A DNA stretch of 64,000 nucleotides from Niallia sp. XMNu-256 (GTDB lineage Bacteria; Bacillota; Bacilli; Bacillales; Cytobacillaceae), in the NCBI RefSeq assembly GCF_036670015.1, contig NZ_CP137636.1, positions 3,264,501 to 3,328,500 on the forward strand, given 5' to 3'. The notes under the pieces are model-generated. The model had not been told where the DNA came from and did not search any database. It worked only from the letters and a program-made list of their open reading frames with translations. Positions 28,391-41,293 of this stretch are shown piece after piece (within the stretch, counting starts at the first letter, position 1; every line of letters begins with the position of its first letter). Made by a program: the position numbers and the translations under genes.

Positions 28391-29794
28391 TTACCCTACT
28401 ACTGATGTTTTACGGATATCTACAAATTTTCCATGAATCGCTGCATTTGCCGCCATAGCTGGACTTACTAAGTGAGTTCTTGCTCCTGATCCTTGTCTGC
28501 CCTCAAAGTTACGATTTGAAGTAGATGCACAGTGTTCACCAGCAGGAACAATGTCATTGTTCATACTTAAACACATACTACATCCAGCATCGCGCCATTC
28601 AAAACCAGCTGTAACAAAAATTTGATCTAATCCTTCTTGTTCAGCTTGCTTTTTCACTTGTTGTGAACCTGGTACAACTAAAGCGCGAACAGATGGGTGA
28701 ACTTTTTTGTCTTTTGCTACTTCTGCCGCTGCTCGTAAGTCCTCGATACGAGAGTTTGTGCAGGAACCGATAAAGACATGTTGAATTTCAATATCTTCAA
28801 TTTTCTGGCCTTCTTTTAAGCCCATATATTGAAGGGCACTTTCTAAAGCTCTACGCTCAGTTTCATCTTTACACTCGGCTAAAGTAGGAATGCTTTCGCT
28901 GACTTTTGAAGTCATCGATGGATTTGTACCCCAGCTAACCATTGGTTCAATGTCATTCGCATCAATGACAATTGTTTTGTCATAAACAGCATTTTCATCT
29001 GAGGCAAGTTCTTTCCATGCAGCCACGGCTTCATCAAAGTTTTTCGGCGCGTACTTTCTTCCTTTTATATAGGAGAAAGTCGTTTCGTCTGGAGAAACTA
29101 GACCCGCTCTTGCTCCACCCTCAATTGACATGTTGCAGATCGTCATGCGTTCTTCCATACTCATGTTGCGAATCGCTTCACCGCAATATTCAATGACATG
29201 ACCGGTTCCAAAACCAATTCCATGTTTTGCAATAACATAAAGAATGACATCCTTTGAAGTCACACCTTCTTGTAAGCTTCCATTGATTTCAAGTTTTAAT
29301 GTTTTTGGTTTTGATTGCCAAATCGTTTGCGTTGCTAGTACGTGTTCTACTTCACTTGTTCCGATTCCAAATGCTAAGGCACCAAAGGCACCATGTGTAG
29401 ATGTATGGCTGTCCCCACAAACGATCGTTTTTCCCGGTTGGGTTAAACCAAGTTCAGGGCCAATGACATGGACAATCCCTTGTTCTGGGCTGTCAATTCC
29501 AGCTAATGGAACTCCAAATTCCTTACAGTTTTTCTCTAGTGTTGTCATCTGGTTTTTAGCAACCTCATCATCAATGATATGACGATTTATCGTTGGAACA
29601 TTATGATCCATTGTCGCAAAGGTTTTATCTGGGCGTCTAACTTTACGGTTTTTCATTCTTAGTCCCGAGAATGCTTGTGGTGATGTCACTTCATGAACTA
29701 AATGCAAATCAACATATAGTAAATCTGGTTTACCTTCTTCTTGATGAACGATATGCTTTTCCCAAACTTTATCAATAACTGATTTTCCCATCAT
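28391..29794 (-). CDS. leuC: 3-isopropylmalate dehydratase large subunit
   Basis: This [4Fe-4S] aconitase-family enzyme interconverts 2- and 3-isopropylmalate in leucine synthesis. Cluster cysteines are in [13 protein letters not shown] and [11 protein letters not shown]. The substrate motif [14 protein letters not shown] is present. Length is 467 aa. Two adjacent ATG codons follow AGGGGGG; either could be used. A 230-bp dispersed repeat lies immediately upstream, inside the operon. Confidence 0.97.
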   Translation of the reverse strand: MMGKSVIDKVWEKHIVHQEEGKPDLLYVDLHLVHEVTSPQAFSGLRMKNRKVRRPDKTFATMDHNVPTINRHIIDDEVAKNQMTTLEKNCKEFGVPLAGIDSPEQGIVHVIGPELGLTQPGKTIVCGDSHTSTHGAFGALAFGIGTSEVEHVLATQTIWQSKPKTLKLEINGSLQEGVTSKDVILYVIAKHGIGFGTGHVIEYCGEAIRNMSMEERMTICNMSIEGGARAGLVSPDETTFSYIKGRKYAPKNFDEAVAAWKELASDENAVYDKTIVIDANDIEPMVSWGTNPSMTSKVSESIPTLAECKDETERRALESALQYMGLKEGQKIEDIEIQHVFIGSCTNSRIEDLRAAAEVAKDKKVHPSVRALVVPGSQQVKKQAEQEGLDQIFVTAGFEWRDAGCSMCLSMNNDIVPAGEHCASTSNRNFEGRQGSGARTHLVSPAMAANAAIHGKFVDIRKTSVVG

Positions 29795-29807
29795 AATCCC
29801 CCCTAAA

Positions 29808-30036
29808 TTGAAAAGCGGAAGCGCCTTGTCCAGCGACGTATGGACTGACTTGCACAGGATGTGCTGACATCGACGTTTGCAACAGGACGTTGCAGCTTTT
29901 TAGTCGATGTTCCTCCCTCTGAGATAAAGGAAAACACGATGAACACGTAGTGTGAATCGATGTTGACGCAATCGTTGCGGAAGGATGGGAAGTCCACTAG
30001 TCGCTAGGCGTTGGAGCTAGACTGTTCTCTTTTATA
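29808..30036 (-). repeat. Dispersed GC-richer repeat between leuB and leuC
   Basis: The ends read GAAAAGCGGAAGCGCC and GGCGTTGGAGCTAGAC on the plus strand. Both are characteristic of a repeat common in Bacillaceae intergenic regions. The interior holds several inverted repeats (for example CATCGACGTTTGCAAC with GTTGCAG... and ACATCGA/TCGATGT). Base composition is clearly richer in G+C than the flanks. The small minus-strand frame across it is not considered a gene. Confidence 0.75.
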
Positions 30037-30125
30037 TCGTCAATAAAGCCTCAAGCTTTAGATTATTCACATTAATATAATGATAGATTCAAAGATTCAA
30101 AATAACAATGTATGATCATTTCCAA

Positions 30126-31199
30126 TTATGCTAAAGCAGCTTTAACCTGTTGGACCATTTCAGTTGTAGACACCTTTGTCTTACCTTCTGACATTAAGTC
30201 TCCCGTTCTATAGCCTGCATCTAGCACGGCATTAACGGCTTTTTCAATTGCATCGGCCTCTTCTTGTAAGCCAAATGAAACTCGCAGCATCATGGCTGCT
30301 GATAGAATCGTAGCTAATGGATTTGCGATGTTTTTACCTGCAATATCTGGGGCTGAACCATGAATCGGCTCGAATAAATAAGGGCCATTTTCTGAAATAC
30401 TTGCGGATGGCAGCATGCCAAGTGATCCAGTTAGAACGGAAGCTTCATCACTTAAAATATCTCCAAACATATTTTCCGTTACGACCACATCAAATTGTTT
30501 AGGATTCCGAACTAATTGCATCGCTGCATTATCAACCAACATATGTTCAAGTGTTACATCCGGATAATCTTTGCTGATTTCGATGGCAACTTCTCTCCAC
30601 ATCCGGCTTGACTCTAAAACATTTGCCTTATCAACAGAAGTCACTCTTTTGCTTCTCGTTTTTGCTAATTCGAACGCTTGTTTAATCACTCGTTCAATTT
30701 CATAACGTTCATAATATAATGTATCGACAACTACTTCTTTGCCTTCTACCTCTCTACGTTCGCTCGGTTTTCCAAAGTAAATTCCTCCAGTTAATTCCCG
30801 AACCATTAGCATATCCACACCTTCGATAACCTCTTTACGAAGCGGTGATGAATCTGCTAGACTAGCAAAGTAAGCAGTTGGGCGTAAGTTAGCGAATAAA
30901 TTTAATTCTTTACGAATTTTTAATAACCCTTGTTCAGGACGAAGATGAACCGGTAGTGTTTCCCATTTAGGACCACCTACAGCTCCTAGAAGAATCGCAT
31001 CGCTTTCTTTGCATAGGCTGATGGTTTCGTCTGGTAATGGTACTCCTGCAGAATCAACGGCAGATCCTCCGATTTCCCCATATGTAAATGAAAATTGGTG
31101 ATTGTAGCGTTCACCTATTGCTTGTAAAATTTCAATCGCACCCTGAATGACTTCTTTACCAATTCCATCCCCTGGCAATACTGCGATTCGCTTCTCCAT
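30126..31199 (-). CDS. leuB: 3-isopropylmalate dehydrogenase
   Basis: LeuB oxidatively decarboxylates 3-isopropylmalate with NAD+. The N-terminus [30 protein letters not shown] and the Asp-containing [13 protein letters not shown] are characteristic. The frame runs to 31286, but the start ATG at 31199 has GGAGGG at ideal spacing and begins the family sequence (357 aa). It sits between leuA and leuC. Confidence 0.97.
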   Translation of the reverse strand: MEKRIAVLPGDGIGKEVIQGAIEILQAIGERYNHQFSFTYGEIGGSAVDSAGVPLPDETISLCKESDAILLGAVGGPKWETLPVHLRPEQGLLKIRKELNLFANLRPTAYFASLADSSPLRKEVIEGVDMLMVRELTGGIYFGKPSERREVEGKEVVVDTLYYERYEIERVIKQAFELAKTRSKRVTSVDKANVLESSRMWREVAIEISKDYPDVTLEHMLVDNAAMQLVRNPKQFDVVVTENMFGDILSDEASVLTGSLGMLPSASISENGPYLFEPIHGSAPDIAGKNIANPLATILSAAMMLRVSFGLQEEADAIEKAVNAVLDAGYRTGDLMSEGKTKVSTTEMVQQVKAALA

Positions 31200-31293
31200 T
31201 GTCAATCCCTCCGTCATATCTCTTACTAATGTCGTTGTTTTCATTAGAACATTTTTTATATTCGATTTTTTAAACAGGGCTGACATTATTTAG

Positions 31294-31327
31294 AAAAACT
31301 GACAATAGCCTTTAAGCTACTACTGTC
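31294..31327 (-). terminator. Hairpin in the leuA-leuB gap
   Basis: GACAGTAGT / GCTATTGTC stem (including G-U pairs) followed by AGTTTTTC on the minus strand. It could be a partial terminator or mRNA-processing structure within the operon. Confidence 0.45.
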
Positions 31328-31360
31328 TCAACTTTTCTATATAAGTCAGCCCGATGTATT

Positions 31361-33920
<2,560 letters not shown>

Positions 33921-34027
33921 TTATCATAGTTTTATATATTTTTAGAATTATTTATACAATCATTTCTTAGATTACCTATTTGGAGATATTATTAATACTT
34001 TGCCAAGTAGGAATAGGAAACGATGTG

Positions 34028-34543
34028 TTATACAATATTAAGTTTCTGAGTGCCATGGATTTGCATTCCTCTTGGAAATGCAGTTGTACCAGTTCTTGCC
34101 ATTTCTTTAATTCCAAATGGTTTAATCAATTCAATAAAGGCTTCAATTTTATCAGTTTCACCTGTAATTTGGATCACAATGCTATCTTTACTTACATCAA
34201 CAATTGATGCCCGAAACGGTTCAATCAATGAATAAATTTCATTCCGTGTATTCGGTAAAGTTTGAACTTTAATGAGTGCCAACTCACGGGATACAATCGA
34301 TTGATCGGTGATATCAATCACCTTTAAGACATCGACTTGTTTGTTTAATTGCTTTGTAATTTGCTCAATAATGTTCTCATTTTCTACTTGAACAACACAG
34401 GTAATTCTAGAAACACCTTCATGTTCTGTAGGCCCTACCGAAATACTGTCAATATTATAATTTCTTTTTGAAAATAAATTGGTAATTCGGTTCAGCACGC
34501 CTGGTTGATTAAGAACGGTTAAACTAATAATTCTTTTAATCAT
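34028..34543 (-). CDS. ilvN: Acetolactate synthase small (regulatory) subunit
   Basis: The protein has an N-terminal ACT domain ([30 protein letters not shown]) that binds valine for feedback control, and the usual C-terminal extension. The ATG at 34543 gives 171 aa, matching the family, and overlaps the ilvB stop by 8 bp with GGAAGGTG inside ilvB. The gene is called ilvH or ilvN in different species. Confidence 0.96.
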   Translation of the reverse strand: MIKRIISLTVLNQPGVLNRITNLFSKRNYNIDSISVGPTEHEGVSRITCVVQVENENIIEQITKQLNKQVDVLKVIDITDQSIVSRELALIKVQTLPNTRNEIYSLIEPFRASIVDVSKDSIVIQITGETDKIEAFIELIKPFGIKEMARTGTTAFPRGMQIHGTQKLNIV

Positions 34544-36269
34544 TTGGCTTAACACCTTCCATCTCATGTAGTCCTTTTCCTGGTGCGATCATTGGATATA
34601 CACATTCTTTAGGTTCAACTCTAAAATCTAGTAAAACAGGCTCATCGTTGTGTAGTACTTCGTTTAAAATCGTATCTGCCTCTTCATTCGTGTTGATTTG
34701 ATAGCCTTTAATTCCATATGCCTCCGCTAATTTCACGAAATCCGGCTGACTAGGAATCAAGCTATGTGAGTAGCGTTCTTCATAGAATAACTCCTGCCAC
34801 TGTCTAACCATTCCAAGTGATTGGTTATTAATGATTACCATTTTGATTGGCAATTTGTGTTCACTAATTACTTGTAGTTCTTGTAAACACATTTGGAACC
34901 CGCCATCACCTGAGAACATAACAACTGTCTCATCCGGAGCCGCAAGCTGAGCTCCAATACTTGCTGGGAGCCCAAAGCCCATTGTACCAAGACCACCAGA
35001 TGTTACCCATTTATCCGCTTTGTTGAAACGGTAATATTGTGCAGCCCACATTTGGTGCTGACCGACATCTGTTACAACAATCGCTTCACCGTTCGTTTTT
35101 TCATAAATCATTTCAAAAACTTTTTGCGGCTTGATATATCCTAAATCTGAATTTTCATTATAGAAGTAAGGATACTCTTTATTCCATTGATTGATTTGTT
35201 CCACCCACTCTTGATGTACAGGAGGTTTTCCGTCTTGACTAATTAATTGTTTCAACGCTTCTTTTGCATCTGCTACAACTGGAATGGTCGTTGGGATATT
35301 TTTCCCAATTTCAGCTGGGTCAATATCAATGTGAGCCACCGTTGCATTTGGTGCAAAGTGTTTTAGATTTCCTGTTAATCGGTCATCAAATCGAGCACCG
35401 ATATTAATTAGAAGATCTGCTTCATACATCGCCATGTTTGCGGCGTAACAACCGTGCATTCCACCTAGACCGATAAATAATTCGTGATCCGCTGGGAAAC
35501 CGCCTAAGCCAAGCAATGTGTGAACAACCGGAATTTGTTGTTGTTCTACATAATTTTTCAATTCTTCTGTCGCTTTTGAGTGAAGAACACCTGCACCTGC
35601 TAAGATAACAGGCTTTTTCGCCGAGCTTACCGCTTCAGTTAACTTACGGATTTGTAAATAATTAGGAACAGTCTTTGGTTGATAACCTGGAAGATTCACT
35701 TCTTGATCATCTTCCTTATAATTAACCTTACCGGTTGCAATATCTTTCGGAAAATCAATTAATACCGGACCCGGACGACCTGATGAAGCAATATAAAATG
35801 CCTCTTTAATAATTCGAGGGATATCTTCAATGTTACGCACCTGATAATTATGCTTCGTAATCGGTGTTGTAATTCCTAGAACATCCGCTTCTTGGAATGC
35901 ATCTGATCCGATTAAACTAGTAGCAACCTGGCCTGTGAAGATTACCATTGGTAGTGAATCCATCATTGCATCCGCAATTCCCGTTACCAAATTAGTTGCT
36001 CCTGGTCCAGATGTCGCAATCACCACTCCTGGTTTACCAGTAATTCGTGCATAACCCTCTGCCGCATGAATTCCACCTTGTTCATGACGTGGTAAAATAT
36101 GGCGAATCTTCGTATCATAGATTGAATCATATATAGGTAAAACAGCACCACCTGGGTAACCAAAAATAACTTCTACATTTTCTCTTTCCAACGCCTTAAT
36201 AAATAGTTCAGCCCCACTAACCACTTGTTGCTGGTTTTCAGTGTTGGTCAAGGCAGTTTTCTGCAACAT
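34536..36269 (-). CDS. ilvB: Acetolactate synthase large (catalytic) subunit
   Basis: This ThDP- and FAD-dependent enzyme forms acetolactate or acetohydroxybutyrate. The N-terminal [14 protein letters not shown] contains the region of the catalytic glutamate ([15 protein letters not shown]). The ThDP-binding motif is [12 protein letters not shown]...[12 protein letters not shown]. Length is 577 aa. The ATG follows GAGGAGG. It is the first gene of the ilv-leu operon, after a Leu T-box. Confidence 0.97.
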   Translation of the reverse strand: MLQKTALTNTENQQQVVSGAELFIKALERENVEVIFGYPGGAVLPIYDSIYDTKIRHILPRHEQGGIHAAEGYARITGKPGVVIATSGPGATNLVTGIADAMMDSLPMVIFTGQVATSLIGSDAFQEADVLGITTPITKHNYQVRNIEDIPRIIKEAFYIASSGRPGPVLIDFPKDIATGKVNYKEDDQEVNLPGYQPKTVPNYLQIRKLTEAVSSAKKPVILAGAGVLHSKATEELKNYVEQQQIPVVHTLLGLGGFPADHELFIGLGGMHGCYAANMAMYEADLLINIGARFDDRLTGNLKHFAPNATVAHIDIDPAEIGKNIPTTIPVVADAKEALKQLISQDGKPPVHQEWVEQINQWNKEYPYFYNENSDLGYIKPQKVFEMIYEKTNGEAIVVTDVGQHQMWAAQYYRFNKADKWVTSGGLGTMGFGLPASIGAQLAAPDETVVMFSGDGGFQMCLQELQVISEHKLPIKMVIINNQSLGMVRQWQELFYEERYSHSLIPSQPDFVKLAEAYGIKGYQINTNEEADTILNEVLHNDEPVLLDFRVEPKECVYPMIAPGKGLHEMEGVKPND

Positions 36270-36294
36270 GGATTATACCTCCTCTTTAATAGAA

Positions 36295-36460
36295 ATGCGC
36301 AAGCGCCTTCGGAACAAAAACCCTTTTGTTCCTGCGAAGCACCTCAAGGAAACTTTCCTTGATGCTAGCTCCGTCAGCATAAGACGAGTAGGCTAGAAGT
36401 TTGTTTCTCACCTTCTAGACCGATTGACTTATGACCCAAGAAGAGTCAGGCGCTGAGCAA
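36295..36460 (-). repeat. Dispersed repeat between the T-box terminator and ilvB
   Basis: The ends contain GCGCAAGCGCCTT and AGTCAGGCGCTGAGC. Inside are inverted repeats such as GAACAAAA/TTTTGTTC and TCAAGGAAA/TTTCCTTGA. The AGCGCC...GGCGCT ends suggest a relative of the leuB-leuC repeat, but the interior differs. It would be transcribed as part of the ilvB 5' untranslated region. Confidence 0.6.
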
Positions 36461-36475
36461 AACTTTTGAAAAATA

Positions 36476-36785
36476 TAAAAAGCCCTTTCATCCCTAATCA
36501 GCCAGTTTAATAGCTAAGGGATGAAAAGGCTTTGAGAACCTGTTCCACGGTACCACCCTCGTTTACGCAAAAAGCGTACACTCAAGAACAACTTAGTTGT
36601 TCGTTTTGGTAACGAGTGTCGTACACTCGGCTTATCTTAATAAACAAATTGTTGTTCAGATAAGCATTCAGAGGTGAGTTCATTTAATACGCGATTCACC
36701 GGTTCCCAGCTACCCCGGCTCTCTTGGCAATCAAACGTAAGAAATTACTTGTCCTCTTCATCACTTTTTCTTAATAGTAAGTATA
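36476..36785 (-). promoter_or_regulatory. T-box leader, leucine specifier (CUC), of the ilv-leu operon
   Basis: The T-box reads GAGGGTGGTACCGTGG. The specifier context is GAA-CTC-ACC (codon at 36676-36678). The terminator is AAAGCCTTTTCATCCCTTA paired with TAGGGATGAAAGGGCTTT (36476-36533) plus a T run. Uncharged tRNA-Leu should induce the operon. The region 36786-37054 beyond it is AT-rich, with no gene I can support. Confidence 0.93.
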
Positions 36786-37054
36786 TGTCCAGAAAGAATA
36801 ATAATGTTTTAAATTTTCAAGCGAATTTGTTTGAAGGTCGCTTTGAAATTTGGATTAACTTGTTTGTTGAAATCATCTTACGCTTAATTTTCAAAGTAGT
36901 CAAGGCCAAACAAAAAAATTATTTAAAATAGACAGAAATCACAAACTGTTGTATCCGTTTACATTCTGGTAGTATCAATGTTTGGATAACTATAAATTTT
37001 TTATTATTTTTTAAAAAAGTTTGGATGTTATGGATACAATCATGATTTTTAGAC

Positions 37055-37088
37055 AAAAAAATAACTCACCCAAAAAGTTAGGTGAGTT
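37055..37088 (-). terminator. tRNA-Arg terminator
   Basis: AACTCACC / GGTGAGTT stem followed by ATTTTTTTG on the minus strand, just after the tRNA 3' end. Confidence 0.88.
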
Positions 37089-37107
37089 TATATACTGATA
37101 TGTATGA

Positions 37108-37184
37108 TGGCGTCCCAGGAGAGATTCGAACTCCCGACCGTACGCTTAGAAGGCGTATGCTCTATCCAGCTGAGCTACTGGGAC
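37108..37184 (-). tRNA. tRNA-Arg (anticodon UCU)
   Basis: The acceptor stem GTCCCAG/CTGGGAC, D-arm AGCTCAGCTGGATAGAGC, and T-arm with GGTTCGAATC-type sequence (GGGAGTTCGAATCTCTCC) form a standard cloverleaf. The anticodon loop CTTCTAA between TACGC and GCGTA gives UCU, reading AGA. The CCA end is encoded (37108-37110). It matches the solitary tRNA-Arg near ilvB in B. subtilis. Confidence 0.97.
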
Positions 37185-37285
37185 ATTTTTTCAAGAACCA
37201 AGAACAATAATTATTATATTTCCTTTAGATTAGATTGTCAACTGTTATTGAAATATTTTAATCCAATAGGTCCTTTCTCTACCGT

Positions 37286-37801
37286 TTATTCTTGGTAGAG
37301 AAAGGTTTGTGTTAATCCTGGTAGTTCACCTTTTTCAAGGTCAAAAATATGAAGTTGGTATTCTTTTTCACCCATATCCAGGATTACATAAGTTTTTTCT
37401 ATTCTTCCACGCGGCAACCGAATACTTCCTGGATTGATAAAGAGGATTCCTCGATCCATTTCAGCACCTAAATAATGAGAATGACCAAAGCAAACAATGT
37501 TAGCTCCGACTTCTTTCGCTTTGTAGGCAATGTTCATGAGGTTCGACTTTACAGAATACTTGTGTCCATGAGTAATAAAAATCGTCTTATTACCGACATT
37601 TTCCAAAATTTCCTCTAAAAGTCTTTCATCAAAATCACAATTTCCTCCCACAACGACATAATTTTTCATTGCAGGATGATCAGGTTCTAATTCGGAATCC
37701 CCACAATGAATGAATAATTGAACTTCATTCTGGTGTTTTTCGTATATTTTTTCCAGTTCACTCGTTAAGCCATGACTATCACTAACAATTAGGACCTTCA
37801 T
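37286..37801 (-). CDS. ysnB: YfcE/MJ0936-family metallophosphoesterase YsnB
   Basis: The 171-aa calcineurin-like phosphodiesterase has the metal-ligand motifs VSDSHG, HCGDSE, GNCD, THGHKY and GHSHY in order. Family members hydrolyse phosphodiesters; the natural substrate is not established. It follows rdgB (ysnA) as in B. subtilis, but with a 197-bp gap that holds an inverted-repeat element. Confidence 0.9.
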   Translation of the reverse strand: MKVLIVSDSHGLTSELEKIYEKHQNEVQLFIHCGDSELEPDHPAMKNYVVVGGNCDFDERLLEEILENVGNKTIFITHGHKYSVKSNLMNIAYKAKEVGANIVCFGHSHYLGAEMDRGILFINPGSIRLPRGRIEKTYVILDMGEKEYQLHIFDLEKGELPGLTQTFLYQE

Positions 37802-37833
37802 TTTTGATATCCTTTCTAGAAATCATTTCTTAA

Positions 37834-37918
37834 GGCTCTTTTCTCAGACATTGTTGCTTATAGTATAAAAACTTAGTTTTTTACTGTGTATCAAGGTTTA
37901 TCAGAAGAGAAAAGAGCT
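37834..37918. repeat. 85-bp element with inverted GGCTCTTTTCTC ends
   Basis: GGCTCTTTTCTC (37834-37845) and GAGAAAAGAGCT (37907-37918) are inverted repeats matching at 11 of 12 positions, enclosing an AT-rich centre with AAAACTTAGTTTTTT. It looks like a small non-autonomous repeat; only one copy is seen in this window. Confidence 0.5.
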
Positions 37919-37998
37919 GCAAACTGAATTCAAAGCCAGGCAAAAGCTATGTCCACGTTAAAATTGGCCTTTAAATTTTAACAACAAACTTTACGAAA

Positions 37999-38601
37999 TC
38001 AGCTTTTCTTAAAAAGTTCAGTTAGCTGTGTTTCCAATTTTTTCATCGCAACTGCCCGATGACTGATTTGATTTTTCTCTTCCGGGGTTAGCTCAGCCAT
38101 TGATTTTTCCATAGATGACACATAAAAGATCGGATCGTATCCGAAACCGTTTGTCCCTCTTCTTTCAAAGAGGATCACCCCTTCACAAGTTCCATTGACG
38201 ATTATTGTAGGCTTTCCTGGTTGAGCTACTGCAATCGCACAATAAAACCTGGCACCACGGTCTTTTTCTGGAACTTCCGCCATTTCCTTTAGTACTTTAT
38301 CATTATTGGCCTCATCGTTCTTATCTTCTCCTGCATAACGCGCAGAATAAACACCAGGCCTGCCATCAAGTGCATCAATCACCACACCTGAATCATCTGC
38401 GATTACGACTTCATTAAACTTTTTACAAATGGCCTCCGCTTTTAAAATTGCATTTTCTTCAAATGTTTCACCTGTTTCCTCGACATCATCAATCGCCGGG
38501 AAATCCAACAGTGTTTTAACTTCTACACCATATGGTCCCAATATCTTTTGAAAGTCTTTTGCCTTTCCGGCATTTTTAGTTGCGATGATCACGCTTTTCA
38601 T
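37999..38601 (-). CDS. rdgB: dITP/XTP pyrophosphatase (RdgB/HAM1)
   Basis: This house-cleaning enzyme hydrolyses non-canonical purine NTPs to prevent their incorporation. Signature segments are [39 protein letters not shown] and [11 protein letters not shown]. Length is 200 aa. B. subtilis has rph immediately upstream (sometimes fused in other Firmicutes), but here gerM precedes it. Confidence 0.95.
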   Translation of the reverse strand: MKSVIIATKNAGKAKDFQKILGPYGVEVKTLLDFPAIDDVEETGETFEENAILKAEAICKKFNEVVIADDSGVVIDALDGRPGVYSARYAGEDKNDEANNDKVLKEMAEVPEKDRGARFYCAIAVAQPGKPTIIVNGTCEGVILFERRGTNGFGYDPIFYVSSMEKSMAELTPEEKNQISHRAVAMKKLETQLTELFKKS

Positions 38602-38765
38602 GTTGAATCTCCTTTAATAGTGGTTGGTTAGTTGGCTAGTTAGTTAGGCTTTAACTTTTCTAACCAACTAAAAGCTACCAACTAGCAGTTAATACAAAAA
38701 GAACAAGAGTCGGCATCCCTGCCCACCCTTTCGAATTGATCTTTTTATATTATATCAAAAAACTG

Positions 38766-39845
38766 TTAATAACTACCAGTGTTTACTTTTTCCGGACGTG
38801 AGACTGGTTCCGTTATTTTTTTGCCCTCTTCATCCATTAGTTCCGCTTTACCATTTACTGTCACTGCTACACTTTCAATACCAGGTTGTTCTGTTAAAGA
38901 TAGGACAAGTGTATTTAATACATGTTCAGAAATCTTCTTTTCCTCAAAACTACTATAAATGGATTCATCGAAATTAAGTGTTACTTGGCCATCTTCTACC
39001 TTTGCCTCGTCTATTAATTTAGCCTCTGATCTAAATTCATTTAATAGATTTGAGGAAACGCCAGGACCATCAATAAGCTCGTTCACAGCAGCTGTAATAT
39101 TGTCGTCGATGGAATTACTCACACGTTTTGTAACAGGAACATAATAATAACTATCCTTCTCTCCGCCAATAAAATAAACCGTAACTGGTTTTGTATTGGT
39201 TAAGTCTGCAACATGTGATGTATCCAAGTTAATCCCATCTTTTCTAGATAACTCGGTATTAATCGGTGTTCCATTTACGGGCATTTCTTCAAGCGGATGC
39301 CCGTTCAGTTGCAATTTAACCTTATCTATTGAATCAAACTGAGTTAACGTCCATGTGATGGATTGAAGAATTTTCTCCTCATCCTCTGCTTGATACTCTT
39401 TAAATTCATTTGAAAAATCAACCGTCGCTACCTTATCCTTCACATTGACACTTAACTTTGTATCCGCAGGGATCACGGCTTGGAATCCATTTGGAAGCAT
39501 TTCCGTTATAGGTCCATTTTTCACCAGATATTCCAGTGCAAGTGTAGCAATCGATTCTGTTTTTGGCAAATCAATTGTTTGCGGCACAACATAGCCATTT
39601 TTATCAATCAAATAAAGTTCTGTTTTAATTGTTTCCTCAACGGCTTTTTCATCTGTTTCCTTTGTCACTTCTTCTTCAGCCTCTTGTTCTGTCACTTCCA
39701 CGTCTTCGTCCGTATAAGTTACATCTTGAGGCGGATCAATTTTTACCGCTTTATCATCTCCACCTATAAGCCCACAACCGGATAAAAATAAAGCTGTACC
39801 TACAACACATAATGCTAATGTAATCTTATATTTTGACTTAGGCAT
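38766..39845 (-). CDS. gerM: Germination/sporulation lipoprotein GerM
   Basis: GerM is needed for sporulation and germination and is part of the SpoIIQ-SpoIIIAH-associated channel apparatus. The lipoprotein signal (KITLALCVVGTALFLSGC) is followed by an acidic linker (about residues 40-70) and two GerMN domains, the first with PLEEMPVNGTPINTELSRKD and the second with VTVNGKAE near the C-terminus. The ATG at 39845 has GGAGGGA upstream; the longer frame to 39878 is less likely. Length is 359 aa. Confidence 0.92.
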   Translation of the reverse strand: MPKSKYKITLALCVVGTALFLSGCGLIGGDDKAVKIDPPQDVTYTDEDVEVTEQEAEEEVTKETDEKAVEETIKTELYLIDKNGYVVPQTIDLPKTESIATLALEYLVKNGPITEMLPNGFQAVIPADTKLSVNVKDKVATVDFSNEFKEYQAEDEEKILQSITWTLTQFDSIDKVKLQLNGHPLEEMPVNGTPINTELSRKDGINLDTSHVADLTNTKPVTVYFIGGEKDSYYYVPVTKRVSNSIDDNITAAVNELIDGPGVSSNLLNEFRSEAKLIDEAKVEDGQVTLNFDESIYSSFEEKKISEHVLNTLVLSLTEQPGIESVAVTVNGKAELMDEEGKKITEPVSRPEKVNTGSY

Positions 39846-39967
39846 AATAAATCCCTCCAAAGACAGTTTGTACTTCATATATACGAGCTGTTTATAAAAA
39901 TTAGACCGTCTTTGGACAAAAATATGTAATAGCCAAAAAATAGAACCTCACTACCATCCTGAGATTC

Positions 39968-40771
39968 TTAAGATAATTTAATAGATACCACTTTTTCCGT
40001 TGGTTCTTCTAGCCAGTCTGAAGCAATTTTTGAGAACATTTTTTTCGATCCTGTTGTATAAAAAATATGTTCTGCATCTGATTCTCTATCCTCTATGTTT
40101 AATAAGCCACTATGGAAAAGAATTGTACTAACCTCTCTTGCTGTTTCTTCCCCTGAGCTTATCACTTTCACACTATTGCCCATCACATTTTGGATGACGG
40201 GTTCTAATAACGGGTAATGCGTGCAACCTAGAATTAATGTATCAAGTCCTTTATCCTTGAGGGGATGTAAGGTTTCCGCTACAATTTTTTCCGCCACATG
40301 GCCCGCATACTCCCCACTTTCTACAAGGGGAACAAATTTAGGGCAAGCCAACGATGCCACTTTTGCTCTTTTATTGATTTGTTTCAATGCTTTTTCATAG
40401 GCAGCACTTTTGACTGTACCTACCGTGCCAATAACACCAATTTGGCGATTTCGCGTAGCCTTAATCGCAGCCCTTGCCCCAGGATGAATCACTCCAAGAA
40501 CGGGAATAGATAGTTCATGTCTGATTTCATCAAGTACAACGGCGGTTGCGGTGTTACAGGCAATGACTAACATTTTAATATTCTTTTCTAGCAAAAACTT
40601 CGTCATCTGCCATGTAAAAGCTTTTACTTCTTCCACAGGCCGCGGCCCATATGGACAGCGGGCTGTATCACCTAAATAGATAATTTGTTCGTTTGGCAGC
40701 TGGCGCATAATTTCCTTAGCGACCGTTAAACCACCTACGCCCGAATCAATAACTCCAATTGGTCTTTTCAA
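39968..40771 (-). CDS. murI: Glutamate racemase
   Basis: It makes D-glutamate for peptidoglycan. The two catalytic cysteines are in [12 protein letters not shown] and [14 protein letters not shown]. The N-terminal [16 protein letters not shown] and the [11 protein letters not shown] region are typical. Length is 267 aa; B. subtilis names this position racE. It precedes gerM in transcription and lacks ysmB between them. Confidence 0.96.
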   Translation of the reverse strand: MKRPIGVIDSGVGGLTVAKEIMRQLPNEQIIYLGDTARCPYGPRPVEEVKAFTWQMTKFLLEKNIKMLVIACNTATAVVLDEIRHELSIPVLGVIHPGARAAIKATRNRQIGVIGTVGTVKSAAYEKALKQINKRAKVASLACPKFVPLVESGEYAGHVAEKIVAETLHPLKDKGLDTLILGCTHYPLLEPVIQNVMGNSVKVISSGEETAREVSTILFHSGLLNIEDRESDAEHIFYTTGSKKMFSKIASDWLEEPTEKVVSIKLS

Positions 40772-40897
40772 GCTTACCTTCTCCTACTACTATAAGATAC
40801 AAAATTGCCCTTCCTATTTTCTATCTTTTTTATATATAATTCAAGAACAATTATATTACATATACATTTCTAATTGTAGTAAGCCCGAAAAGTATTT

Positions 40898-40927
40898 AAC
40901 TGGTATCCTGTAAACAGGATACCAGTT
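40898..40927 (-). terminator. gerE terminator hairpin
   Basis: AACTGGTATCCTG / CAGGATACCAGTT perfect stem with a short loop directly after the gerE stop. The downstream tail is only moderately T-rich. Confidence 0.7.
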
Positions 40928-40931
40928 AATT

Positions 40932-41156
40932 CTAAAGCTTTAGCTCTCCCATACGAAGGAGCTCAATAACTGCTTGAGAACGCCCCTTTACGCCTAATTT
41001 TTGCATGGCATTTGAAATGTGGTTTCGAACTGTTTTCTCGCTGATAAATAATTCTCCCGCGATTTCTTTTGTTGTTTTATCTTGTACTAACAGTTCAAAG
41101 ACTTCTCTCTCCCGTTTGGTGAGTAATGGCTTGTGAGTATAATCATTCTCCTTCAA
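40932..41156 (-). CDS. gerE: Late mother-cell transcription regulator GerE
   Basis: The 74-aa LuxR-type helix-turn-helix protein is made only of the DNA-binding domain ([20 protein letters not shown] ... [20 protein letters not shown]). GerE modulates late sigma-K-dependent coat genes. The start is TTG after GGAGGG. A good sigma-K promoter match lies upstream, in keeping with known regulation. Confidence 0.97.
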   Translation of the reverse strand: MKENDYTHKPLLTKREREVFELLVQDKTTKEIAGELFISEKTVRNHISNAMQKLGVKGRSQAVIELLRMGELKL

Positions 41157-41220
41157 GTATTGTAACCCTCCTTGCCTCTGCCAGCTATAAACTGCGGGAT
41201 GGGTATATATTTAGTCACGA

Positions 41221-41248
41221 TATCTTATGTGAGAATCGCTGTTATAGT
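41221..41248 (-). promoter_or_regulatory. Candidate sigma-K promoter of gerE
   Basis: The -10 CATAAGATA (41221-41229) fits CATANNNTA exactly. The minimal -35 AC (41247-41248) is 17 bp upstream. gerE begins 65 bp downstream. Confidence 0.7.
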
Positions 41249-41293
41249 GACTATCTTTATCAAGGTTTGAGTAAAATGGGTATTTGTCATTAA

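Noticed and set aside
29244-29582. 112-codon plus-strand frame opposite leuC
   Set aside because: Antisense shadow of leuC without a ribosome binding site.
29803-29997. 64-aa minus-strand gene between leuB and leuC
   Set aside because: It lies entirely inside the dispersed repeat, starts without a ribosome binding site and resembles no known protein.
36674-36931. 85-codon plus-strand frame upstream of ilvB
   Set aside because: It overlaps the stem I part of the Leu T-box on the other strand and has no start signal.
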